Assembly: GCA_018895315.1 (NCBI GenBank)
Contig: JAHIOK010000021.1
Location: 1 to 6,613, forward strand
Reading direction: 5' to 3'
DNA: 6,613 bases
Source of the DNA: Actinomycetota bacterium
GTDB taxonomy: Bacteria > Actinomycetota > Actinomycetes > Actinomycetales > Microbacteriaceae
Both the position numbers and the translations under genes were made by a program. Position 1 is the first letter of the stretch. The number at the start of each line of letters is the position of its first letter. This document shows positions 1-5,426 of this stretch, piece by piece. The notes beneath the pieces are model-generated. The model did no database searches. It was not told where the DNA came from and saw nothing but the letters and a program-made list of their open reading frames with translations.

Positions 1-365
1 CTCAGAAGGTGCGCACGCTCATCCAGCGCGACTTCGACGCCGCGTTCGCCCAGGTGGATGTCATCGCTACGCCGACGGCACCGACCACGGCGTTCAAGCT
101 CGGCGAGAAGATCGATGACCCGCTGCAGATGTATCTGAACGACGTCACGACGATTCCGGCGAACCTCGCCGGTGTCCCCGGCATCTCGATCCCCTCGGGT
201 CTCGCCGAGGAGGATGGCCTGCCGGTCGGCATCCAGTTCCTCGCGCCCGCCCGCGAAGATGCCCGCCTGTACCGCGTTGGCGCGGCGCTCGAGGCTCTGC
301 TGGTCGATTCATGGGGTGGACCGCTGCTCGACAGAGCCCCCGCACTTCTGGGAGGAGCCCGCTGA
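1..365 (+). CDS. gatA: Glutamyl/aspartyl-tRNA amidotransferase subunit A, C-terminal part (5' end outside window)
   Basis: This is the C-terminal end of GatA, the amidase subunit of GatCAB. GatA hydrolyses glutamine and supplies ammonia to convert Glu-tRNA(Gln) to Gln-tRNA(Gln), and Asp-tRNA(Asn) to Asn-tRNA(Asn), in the cytoplasm. The frame is open from the first bases (first full codon at 3) to TGA at 363-365. The visible part has hallmarks of the amidase fold C-terminus: [13 protein letters not shown], then [20 protein letters not shown], then [11 protein letters not shown]. The catalytic Ser-Ser-Lys residues lie upstream of the window, so activity cannot be judged here. The GTG at position 9 is an internal valine, not a start. 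The stop overlaps the gatB start (TGATG), so the two genes are translationally coupled. GatC is expected further upstream but is not visible. Confidence 0.96.
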   Translation, partial: QKVRTLIQRDFDAAFAQVDVIATPTAPTTAFKLGEKIDDPLQMYLNDVTTIPANLAGVPGISIPSGLAEEDGLPVGIQFLAPAREDARLYRVGAALEALLVDSWGGPLLDRAPALLGGAR

Positions 366-1864
366 TGGCCACCGTGAAGATCATGGACTTCGAGAAGGCA
401 CTCGAACTCTTCGAACCCGTGCTCGGGTTCGAAGTCCACGTGGAGCTGAACACGAAGACGAAGATGTTCTCCGCTGCCCCGAACTCGTTCGGACGCGAAG
501 CCAACACCGACCTCGCACCTGTCGACCTAGGACTGCCCGGTTCGCTTCCGGTGGTCAACGGACAGGCCGTGCGCTACTCGATCAGCCTGGGGCTGGCCCT
601 CGGATGCTCGATCGCGCCATCCAGCAGATTCGCGCGCAAGAACTACTTCTACCCCGACATGGGCAAGAACTATCAGATCTCGCAGTTCGACGAACCGATC
701 GCCTTTGAGGGCTCGGTGGATGTCGAACTCGACGACGGCACCGTCCTCTCCGTGCCGATCGAACGAGCGCACATGGAAGAGGATGCCGGCAAGCTCACCC
801 ACGTCGGCGGTTCCACCGGTCGCATCCAGGGCGCGGACTATTCGCTCGTCGACTACAACCGCGCCGGTGTGCCCCTCGTCGAGATCGTCACCAAGATCAT
901 CTACGGCGCTGAACACCGCGCACCCGAGATCGCCAAGGCGTACGTGCAGACGATCCGCGACATCGTGCTCTCGCTCGGGATCTCCGACGCGAAGATGGAG
1001 CGCGGCAACCTCCGCTGCGACGCCAACGTGTCGCTGAGCCCCCGCGGTTCCGGCATGCTCGGCACCCGCACCGAGACGAAGAACGTCAACTCGATGCGCT
1101 CCGTCGAACGCGCCGTCCGCTACGAGATCCAGCGTCAGGCTGCGATCCTCGCCGCCGGCGGCACGATCACGCAGGAGACGCGACACTGGCACGAAGACAC
1201 CGGCACGACCTCCCCGGGTCGCGCGAAATCCGACGCGGACGACTACCGGTACTTCCCGGAACCCGATCTGCTGCCTGTCGTGCCCTCGGCGGAGCTGATC
1301 GAAGAACTGCGTGCCGCGCTGCCGGAGCCGCCCGCCGCACGCCGTCGTCGGCTGAAGGCCGAGTGGGGTTACACCGACCTGGAGTTCCAGGACGTTGCCA
1401 ACGGCGGGATCCTCGCCGAGGTCGAGGCGACGATCGCCGCCGGTGCATCGCCCGCGTCGGCCCGCAAGTGGTGGACGGGTGAGATCGCCCGTCTCGCGAA
1501 CGCCCAGGGTCGGGAGGCATCCGATCTGGTCTCTCCCGCCGATGTGGCCGCCGTCGCGGCCCTCGTGGAGGCTGGGACGCTCAACGATAAGCTGGCTCGC
1601 CAGGTTCTCGAGGGCGTCATCGCCGGCGAGGGTACGCCGCAGGAGGTCGTGGATGCTCGTGGCCTCGCGGTCGTCTCGGACGACGGCCCGCTGATCGCCG
1701 CGATCGACGAAGCCCTCGCCGCGCAGCCCGATGTCATGGAGAAGATTCGCGACGGCAAGGTGCAAGCAGCGGGAGCTGTGATCGGCGCCGTCATGAAAGC
1801 GATGCGCGGACAGGCCGATGCGGCCCGTGTGCGCGAGCTCATCCTCGAGCGCGCCGCCCAGTAG
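365..1864 (+). CDS. gatB: Aspartyl/glutamyl-tRNA amidotransferase subunit B
   Basis: GatB binds the misacylated tRNA, activates the Glu/Asp carboxylate by ATP-dependent phosphorylation, and amidates it with ammonia channelled from GatA. The product is 499 residues, a normal length. Motifs in order: GFEVHVEL (residues 21-28, with the Glu and His that bind metal in the family), [27 protein letters not shown] (163-177), LRCDANVS (216-223), [12 protein letters not shown], and [10 protein letters not shown] from 293. The C-terminal third, from about residue 350, is the tRNA-binding YqeY-like domain. The start at 365 is chosen because GGAGG at 351-355 lies nine bases upstream and the ATG overlaps the gatA stop. 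An in-frame ATG at 311 would sit inside gatA and ahead of that ribosome binding site. The motif that usually reads VEIVTKP is VEIVTKI here, a mild deviation. Confidence 0.98.
   Translation: MATVKIMDFEKALELFEPVLGFEVHVELNTKTKMFSAAPNSFGREANTDLAPVDLGLPGSLPVVNGQAVRYSISLGLALGCSIAPSSRFARKNYFYPDMGKNYQISQFDEPIAFEGSVDVELDDGTVLSVPIERAHMEEDAGKLTHVGGSTGRIQGADYSLVDYNRAGVPLVEIVTKIIYGAEHRAPEIAKAYVQTIRDIVLSLGISDAKMERGNLRCDANVSLSPRGSGMLGTRTETKNVNSMRSVERAVRYEIQRQAAILAAGGTITQETRHWHEDTGTTSPGRAKSDADDYRYFPEPDLLPVVPSAELIEELRAALPEPPAARRRRLKAEWGYTDLEFQDVANGGILAEVEATIAAGASPASARKWWTGEIARLANAQGREASDLVSPADVAAVAALVEAGTLNDKLARQVLEGVIAGEGTPQEVVDARGLAVVSDDGPLIAAIDEALAAQPDVMEKIRDGKVQAAGAVIGAVMKAMRGQADAARVRELILERAAQ
410..433. 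repeat. Perfect 9-bp inverted repeat inside gatB
   Basis: TTCGAACCC (410-418) and GGGTTCGAA (425-433) are exact reverse complements separated by six bases (GTGCTC). The repeat lies about 45 bases into gatB and encodes the residues FEPVLGFE. An mRNA hairpin with a 9-bp stem is possible near the start of the gene. It may be a by-product of the repeated Phe-Glu codons TTC GAA flanking a short peptide; no function is known to me. Confidence 0.6.
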
Positions 1865-1878
1865 CCGCCCAGGAAACA

Positions 1879-1911
1879 CTCGCCCGGGCCGATGTCCGAG
1901 GCCCGGGCGAG
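1879..1911 (+). terminator. Stem-loop after gatB, probable terminator without a U-tract
   Basis: CTCGCCCGGGCC (1879-1890) pairs perfectly with GGCCCGGGCGAG (1900-1911), giving a 12-bp, almost pure G/C stem with a nine-base loop. It starts 15 bases after the gatB stop. No run of T follows. Such stem-only structures are common as terminators in high-G+C actinobacteria, but they could instead protect the 3' end of the mRNA. The right arm reaches into the promoter region of dinB. Confidence 0.7.
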
Positions 1912-1914
1912 AAT
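1909..1914 (+). promoter_or_regulatory. Candidate -10 element for a leaderless dinB transcript
   Basis: GAGAAT (1909-1914) is followed by six bases and then the dinB ATG at 1921. This is the spacing expected when transcription starts at the A of the start codon. The hexamer fits TANNNT except for its first base. No Shine-Dalgarno sequence is visible before dinB, which fits a leaderless mRNA. The first three bases of the hexamer also belong to the preceding stem-loop. No GAAC-N4-GTTC LexA box is visible, so SOS control is not supported. Confidence 0.4.
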
Positions 1915-1920
1915 GGATGC

Positions 1921-3198
1921 ATGGGACGCGGTGACGGCACGGGGCGAATCGTCTCGCTCGACGATGCCGACGACACCGGAGCCGGCATCCTGCATGTCGA
2001 TATGGACGCGTTTTACGCCTCGGTCGAGGTGCTCGACGACCCGTCGCTGCGCGGTAAGCCCGTCATCGTCGGCGCGCCGGAGGGCCGGAGCGTCGTCTCC
2101 AGCGCTTCGTACGAAGCCCGCCGGTTCGGCGTCCGCTCGGCGATGCCCGTGCCACAGGCCCTCCGTCTGTGCCCGAACGCGATCACCGTGATGCCACACT
2201 TCGACCGATACCTGGCGCTGTCTGCTCAGGTCATGGCGATCTTCCAGACGATCACTCCGCTGGTCGAGCCGCTGTCGATCGACGAAGCCTTCCTCGACGT
2301 GCGGGGTGCGCGCAGACTGTGGGGTCCACCCGGCACGATTGCCCGGATGCTGCGTGAGCGTGTGCGGGTCGAGACGGGACTGACCTGCAGCATCGGTGTG
2401 GCAGCGACCAAACACGTGGCCAAGATGGCGTCGACCATCAGCAAGCCCGATGGTCTCCTGATCGTGAAAGCGGCGGATACCGCGGCTTTCCTCGCAGCAC
2501 GTCCGGTACGTGCGCTCTGGGGCGTGGGGCCGAAGTCCGCAGAAGCACTCGAAGGGCGTGGCATCCGCACGGTGGCCGACATCCTGCAGACACCGCGCCC
2601 CGTGCTCGACCGCGCGCTCGGTGCCGCGATGGGCGAGCGGATCTGGCATCTGGCACGGGGTATCGATCCGCGGCAGATCCAGACCGACCGGGTGGAGAAG
2701 AGCGTCGGGCACGAAGAGACGTTCCACGACGACATCGCCGACCCGCTGATCCTGCGTTCCGAGCTCCGGCGGCTGGCCGACCGCGTGGGAGCGAGGCTAC
2801 GCGAGAACGGCTGGGAAGCCTCGACGATCTCCCTCAAGCTGCGGTTCGCGGATTTCACCACGATCAGTCGCGCACAGACTCTGCCAGAGCCGACCGCCGT
2901 AGGCCAGCGCATCGGCGACGCCGCTCACGATCTTTTCGACGCGCTCGAGCTCCGCATGCCCGTGCGCCTGGTCGGGGTGCGCGCGGAGAAGCTCCGGGCT
3001 TTCGGCGGGGGAGCACTCGCGCTGTGGGACGACGACGACGAGTGGCGGCGGGTCGAAGGCGCCCTCGACGACGCGACCGCACGATTCGGCCGCGGCGCCG
3101 TGACCCGCGCGACACTCCTCGGGCGTGCGCGCGGCGGCACCGACCTTCCGTCGCATCCGCGCGCCCCGTCGCATCCGCATGACGGGCACCGAACGTAG
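1921..3198 (+). CDS. dinB: DNA polymerase IV (Y-family translesion polymerase)
   Basis: This is an error-prone Y-family polymerase that copies past damaged template bases. The product is 425 residues, slightly long for the family. The palm motif HVDMDAFYASVE (residues 25-36) supplies Asp27 and Asp29 and the steric-gate Phe31. SIDEAFLDV (119-127) supplies the third acidic pair, Asp121 and Glu122. A helix-hairpin-helix-like thumb segment (RALWGVGPKSAEALEGRGI) and a little-finger domain with VEKSVGHEETF follow. All catalytic residues are present. The ATG at 1921 is the only ATG upstream of the HVDMD motif in this frame, and about 20 poorly conserved residues precede the motif. The C-terminus (GGTDLPSHP onward) is a proline/histidine-rich tail with a small internal repeat, and I see no clear beta-clamp-binding peptide there. 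There is no LexA box upstream. Confidence 0.96.
   Translation: MGRGDGTGRIVSLDDADDTGAGILHVDMDAFYASVEVLDDPSLRGKPVIVGAPEGRSVVSSASYEARRFGVRSAMPVPQALRLCPNAITVMPHFDRYLALSAQVMAIFQTITPLVEPLSIDEAFLDVRGARRLWGPPGTIARMLRERVRVETGLTCSIGVAATKHVAKMASTISKPDGLLIVKAADTAAFLAARPVRALWGVGPKSAEALEGRGIRTVADILQTPRPVLDRALGAAMGERIWHLARGIDPRQIQTDRVEKSVGHEETFHDDIADPLILRSELRRLADRVGARLRENGWEASTISLKLRFADFTTISRAQTLPEPTAVGQRIGDAAHDLFDALELRMPVRLVGVRAEKLRAFGGGALALWDDDDEWRRVEGALDDATARFGRGAVTRATLLGRARGGTDLPSHPRAPSHPHDGHRT
3148..3178 (+). repeat. Tandem 18-bp-period repeat at the 3' end of dinB
   Basis: The 13-mer CCGTCGCATCCGC occurs at 3148-3160 and again at 3166-3178, a period of 18 bases. Because 18 is a multiple of three, the repeat keeps frame and gives PSHPRA followed by PSHPHD in the DinB tail. 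It looks like a recent in-frame duplication by slippage. Confidence 0.65.
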
Positions 3199-3230
3199 CC
3201 TTGGCGCTGGGCAGGACTGCGCAGGACGAC

Positions 3231-3236
3231 TAGCGT
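3231..3236 (+). promoter_or_regulatory. Leaderless promoter -10 element for the GerW-like gene
   Basis: TAGCGT (3231-3236) matches TANNNT and is followed by GGACCC and then ATG at 3243, placing the transcription start on the A of the start codon. No Shine-Dalgarno sequence is present in the 44-base gap after dinB. No good -35 hexamer is visible at 17-18 bases; the TTGGCG at 3201-3206 is too far away. Confidence 0.6.
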
Positions 3237-3242
3237 GGACCC

Positions 3243-3563
3243 ATGCCCAATATCGCACTCGAACTCGGCAAGCAGTCGGCGTCTTTCGGCGTGAACAGCG
3301 CTTACGGCGAACAGCAGGATGTCGACGGCATCCGTCTCATCCCGGTGGCCATCACGTGGTCCGGCTACGGCGGTGGCTCCGACGACGCCGGCAACGGCGG
3401 CGGCGGGGGTGGCGGGTACGCGGTTCCTCTCGGCGCATACGTCCGACGCGGAGGCGACCTCCGGTTCGAGCCGAACATCGTCTCGTTCCTGGCGATCGCC
3501 ATTCCCTTCGTCTGGGTTGCGGGCCGTTCGCTCAGCCGTGTCATCCGCGCACTCAAGAAGTAA
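3243..3563 (+). CDS. GerW/YtfJ-like small membrane-anchored protein
   Basis: The product is 106 residues. An N-terminal part (residues 8-37: GKQSASFGVNSAYGEQ, then DGIRLIPVAI) is followed by a glycine-rich loop (SGYGGGSDDAGN and seven glycines at 52-58) and by YAVPLGAYV. This order (VxG-x-x-IIPVA, Gly-rich stretch, PxGxxV) is the pattern I associate with the GerW/YtfJ family, first named from spore germination proteins but also widespread in non-sporulating actinobacteria, where its role is unknown. After FEPN comes a hydrophobic segment (79-97) fit for one membrane helix, then a basic tail (SRVIRALKK) that would stay in the cytoplasm. ATG 3243 is supported by the leaderless promoter directly upstream. 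The family assignment is by pattern only; a lineage-specific protein of unknown function is the alternative. Confidence 0.85.
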   Translation: MPNIALELGKQSASFGVNSAYGEQQDVDGIRLIPVAITWSGYGGGSDDAGNGGGGGGGYAVPLGAYVRRGGDLRFEPNIVSFLAIAIPFVWVAGRSLSRVIRALKK

Positions 3564-4131
3564 CGCCGACCCCGTCACATCCGCTCTTCAGTCGGCGGCA
3601 GCCGACGTTTTGCGTGCCGTGGTGGCGGTGCAGGCGCTGAATCCCGTCGTCCTCATCGACGGCCGTAGCGGGTCGGGTAAGACGAGCCTGGCTCGCGCTC
3701 TCGTTGCACGTTGGCCGTTGCCGGGCCGAGTGCAGCTGGTGGCACTCGATTCGATCTATCCCGGCTGGGATGCTCTGGCCACAGGCGTCGAGACCGCGCG
3801 CGAACTCGTCCTCAACCCGCACGCCCGCGGACTCGTCGGTGTGTGGCAACGATGGGACTGGGATGCCGAGGAGTACGCCGAGGCCCACGCCGTCGACCCG
3901 GCCCTCCCGCTGATCGTGGAGGGCGCTGGGCTGCTCACGGCCCAGACCGCGAGGCTCGGCGATGTGCGGGTCTGGCTGGATTCGCCGGCGACGTCGAGAA
4001 AGCGCCGCGCCCTCACGCGTGACGGCGAGACGTATCGTCCGCACTGGGATGGCTGGGCGGATCAGGAAGAGCGCCACCTCGAGCTCCACGAGCCGACGCG
4101 TCGCGCGACGCACGTCTTCGTCATTCCGTAG
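3538..4131 (+). CDS. P-loop nucleoside kinase-like ATP-binding protein (start uncertain)
   Basis: The product is an ATP-binding protein of the P-loop kinase superfamily, in actinobacterial genomes usually labelled uridine kinase-like. With the start used here it has 197 residues. The Walker A motif GRSGSGKTS is at 42-50, followed by LDSIYPGWDAL (from 70, with Asp71 a candidate catalytic or substrate residue), WQRWDW (103-108), a Walker-B-like LIVEG (125-129), a basic lid RKRRALTR, and DGETYRPHWDGW (162-173). The substrate is not known; nucleoside kinase is inference. No ATG or good ribosome binding site is found. GTG 3538 overlaps the preceding gene by 26 bases and keeps the helix before the P-loop (ALQSAAADVLRAVVAV). 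GTG 3619, 3622 or 3628 would give shorter proteins. The 3' end overlaps the convergent DUF2017 gene by 11 bases. Confidence 0.8.
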   Translation: MSSAHSRSNADPVTSALQSAAADVLRAVVAVQALNPVVLIDGRSGSGKTSLARALVARWPLPGRVQLVALDSIYPGWDALATGVETARELVLNPHARGLVGVWQRWDWDAEEYAEAHAVDPALPLIVEGAGLLTAQTARLGDVRVWLDSPATSRKRRALTRDGETYRPHWDGWADQEERHLELHEPTRRATHVFVIP

Positions 4132-4642
4132 CAGTCCCTTCGGCCGCCCTCACGATGCCATCGAGACGGTAGCCCAGCCAGTCGTATATTCCGAAGCGCG
4201 GATCGTCATCCTCATGGTCGTCCTCGGTGCGGATGCCGAGCCGAGAGGCCAGGACGAGCCGCAGCGCGGCGAGCGTGCGCATCCAGCATCCGAGGGCATC
4301 TCGGTCCAGCGGCACGATCACGGTCTGCAACAGCTCATCGTCGGAGAGCTGGGCGACGTCGGGGGAGGTGCCGTCACGACCCAGACCGGCGAGAACCGTT
4401 CCCGCGTCGGAAGAGCGCCGTTCGAGAAGGTCAGACGCGGTCAGGGAGCGGAACTCGCCCGAGGCGTCGGCATCGCCCGGGTACGCGTCGGGAACGAGTC
4501 GCGCGATCGCCGGGTCGGACGGACTCGCCCCGACATCGAGGGAGGACTCGTCGAGGAGCTCCACGAACTGAGTGACGAGGCCGGCGAGGTGCGTCGCCTC
4601 GATGCTGGTCAGCTCGAGCACGACCGTTCTGTCGTCGTTCAT
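4121..4642 (-). CDS. DUF2017 family protein, downstream partner of ClpS
   Basis: This is a 173-residue acidic soluble protein that I recognise as DUF2017 from its sequence style (LELTSIEATHLAGLVTQF near the N-terminus, LVPDAYPGD, SDDELLQTVIVPLDRDALGCW, LRLVLASRLGI) and from its place directly after clpS. In Mycobacterium tuberculosis the gene after clpS (Rv1332) is also of this kind. Its molecular function is not established. No membrane segment or signal peptide is seen. The ATG at 4642 is chosen because AGGAGA (complement of 4651-4656) lies eight bases upstream and because it overlaps the clpS stop as ATGA. A start nine codons further upstream would lie within clpS and lacks that spacing. 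The conserved pairing suggests a role linked to Clp proteolysis, which is inference. Confidence 0.88.
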   Translation of the reverse strand: MNDDRTVVLELTSIEATHLAGLVTQFVELLDESSLDVGASPSDPAIARLVPDAYPGDADASGEFRSLTASDLLERRSSDAGTVLAGLGRDGTSPDVAQLSDDELLQTVIVPLDRDALGCWMRTLAALRLVLASRLGIRTEDDHEDDDPRFGIYDWLGYRLDGIVRAAEGTATE

Positions 4643-4938
4643 TGCGGCGCTCTCCTGACGGTGGCCCACAGGCCGTAGTCGTGCATGGCCTGTGCGTGCA
4701 GTTCCATCTGTTCTCGGGCGCCTTCGGCGACGATGGCATGACCGTCATGATGGACGGCCATCATGAGCTCGGTCGCTCGCGCCGGTGGGAACCCGAAGTA
4801 CTCGCGGAACACGAAGACGACGTAGCTCATGAGGTTCACGGGATCGTTCCAGACCACGGTCTGCCAGATCGGTGGGCGCTGAGCCTGTTCGACCACGTCG
4901 AGGTCACCGCGGGTATCGGGAGCGGCGAGGGCCGTCAT
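4639..4938 (-). CDS. clpS: ATP-dependent Clp protease adaptor ClpS
   Basis: ClpS delivers proteins with destabilising N-terminal residues (Leu, Phe, Tyr, Trp) to the Clp unfoldase/protease, in actinobacteria ClpC with ClpP. The product is 99 residues. After a flexible N-terminal arm (1-24), the core reads WNDPVNLMSYVVFVFREYFG and then RATELMMAVHHDGHAIV. By alignment with E. coli ClpS, Asn31 and Asp32 match Asn34 and Asp35 of the N-degron pocket, Met37 matches the gatekeeper Met40 and His63 matches His66. The second pocket Asp (E. coli Asp36) is Pro33 here, in the NDPVN form I associate with actinobacteria. ATG 4938 overlaps the stop of the upstream metallopeptidase as ATGA, and the clpS stop overlaps the DUF2017 ATG in the same way. 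A GTG at 4944 would add only two residues. Confidence 0.95.
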   Translation of the reverse strand: MTALAAPDTRGDLDVVEQAQRPPIWQTVVWNDPVNLMSYVVFVFREYFGFPPARATELMMAVHHDGHAIVAEGAREQMELHAQAMHDYGLWATVRRAPQ

Positions 4939-5285
4939 GCCCACCCCAGTTCGTGCAGCCGTTCGTCGTCGATGCCGTAGAAATGCGCGATCTCATGGAC
5001 GAGCGTCGTATGGATCTCGTCGCGAAGCCCGTCTTCGTCGTCGCACACCGCGAGATGCGGCTCGCGGTAGACGACGATGCGATCCGGTAGCTCGCCGAGC
5101 CCGTACCGATCGCGCTCGGTCAGCGCGAGTCCGTCATAAAGTCCGAGGAGGTCGAGGCTGCCGTCTTCTGGGCGATCCTCGACGACGAACACGACGTTGT
5201 CGATTCCGTCGACCATGTCGTCGGGCAGCCGATCGAGTTCGTCCACCACGAGAGCCTCGAAGGCTACGGCATCCATCTCATACAT
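4935..5285 (-). CDS. Small zincin-type metallopeptidase (PF06262-like, HExxH)
   Basis: The product is a 116-residue cytoplasmic protein of the small actinobacterial zincin-like metallopeptidase family (formerly DUF1025). The zinc motif HEIAH is at 97-101, followed by FYGIDDERLHELGW (102-115); the third ligand would come from this C-terminal HELGW region. The core also has DNVVFVVEDRP, DLLGLYDG, LPDRIVVYREP and TTLVHEIAHFYGIDD, all typical. Its substrate is unknown. Start: ATG 5285 (MYEMD) has a weak GGGGA five bases ahead; ATG 5276 (MDAVAF) is a close alternative, and 5297 and 5315 are less likely. Extending further would translate the tRNA-His gene, which is not credible. No separate promoter is visible, so the mRNA is probably shared with tRNA-His. 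It is the first of three ATGA-coupled genes. Confidence 0.88.
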   Translation of the reverse strand: MYEMDAVAFEALVVDELDRLPDDMVDGIDNVVFVVEDRPEDGSLDLLGLYDGLALTERDRYGLGELPDRIVVYREPHLAVCDDEDGLRDEIHTTLVHEIAHFYGIDDERLHELGWA

Positions 5286-5314
5286 CGCGATCCCCATCGA
5301 CGGAGGGGAGAACA

Positions 5315-5391
5315 TGGGGTGAGTAACGGGGCTCGAACCCGCGACATCGGCCACCACAAGGCCGCGCTCTACCAACTGAGCTATACCCACC
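5315..5391 (-). tRNA. tRNA-His (anticodon GUG)
   Basis: All cloverleaf parts fold: acceptor GTGGGTA with TACTCAC (one G-U), D-arm GCTC-AGTTGGTA-GAGC, anticodon stem CGGCC/GGCCG with loop TTGTGGT (anticodon at 5357-5355), variable ATGTC, and T-arm GCGGG-TTCGAGC-CCCGT. The base before the acceptor is G (complement of 5391) and the discriminator is C (5318), the G-1:C73 pair that identifies histidine tRNAs. CCA is encoded in the DNA (5317-5315). The last base of CCA is also the A of an in-frame ATG of the following peptidase gene, although that ATG is probably not used. Confidence 0.97.
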
Positions 5392-5411
5392 ATGCGCCCA
5401 TTCGCATGGGC
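5391..5411 (-). repeat. Two mutually exclusive hairpins in the tRNA-His 5' leader
   Basis: On the transcribed strand GCCCAT-GCGA-ATGGGC (5411-5396) makes a 6-bp stem with a GNRA-type tetraloop. The overlapping CATGCG-AATGGG-CGCATG (5408-5391) makes another 6-bp stem ending exactly at G-1 of the tRNA. They cannot form together. They could act in RNase P processing, as a weak end to the orn transcript, or simply be a chance overlap. Confidence 0.5.
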
Positions 5412-5420
5412 AACCCAGCA

Positions 5421-5426
5421 ATTGTA
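5421..5426 (-). promoter_or_regulatory. Probable -10 box of the tRNA-His operon
   Basis: TACAAT (complement of 5421-5426) is one base from the TATAAT consensus and sits right after the orn stop codon. It predicts a transcript start near 5414-5415 and a leader of about 24 bases before the tRNA. No convincing -35 is seen at 17-18 bases within the 3' end of orn. This promoter would drive tRNA-His and probably the peptidase-clpS-DUF2017 genes. Confidence 0.55.

Noticed and set aside
311..364. Earlier in-frame ATG for gatB
   Set aside because: It lies inside gatA, ahead of the strong GGAGG site, and adds residues unlike any GatB N-terminus.
410..433. Inverted TTCGAACCC/GGGTTCGAA repeat as a LexA (SOS) box
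   Set aside because: The GAAC and GTTC half-sites are ten bases apart rather than four, and the site is inside gatB coding sequence.
527..1879. Long open frame on the - strand opposite gatB
   Set aside because: It is the antisense shadow of gatB, common in high-G+C DNA; the translation is rich in Arg/Gly/His with no family motif.
1369..2727. Long open frame on the - strand across the end of gatB and the start of dinB
   Set aside because: It spans two well-supported + strand genes and their intergenic hairpin, and shows no recognisable motif.
3962..4678. + strand open frame across the DUF2017 gene
   Set aside because: It is a shadow frame overlapping the kinase-like gene and antisense to DUF2017; no motif or ribosome binding site.
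5286..5393. N-terminal extension of the metallopeptidase (MVGIAQLVERGLVV...)
   Set aside because: This peptide is the translation of the tRNA-His gene, a familiar annotation artefact.
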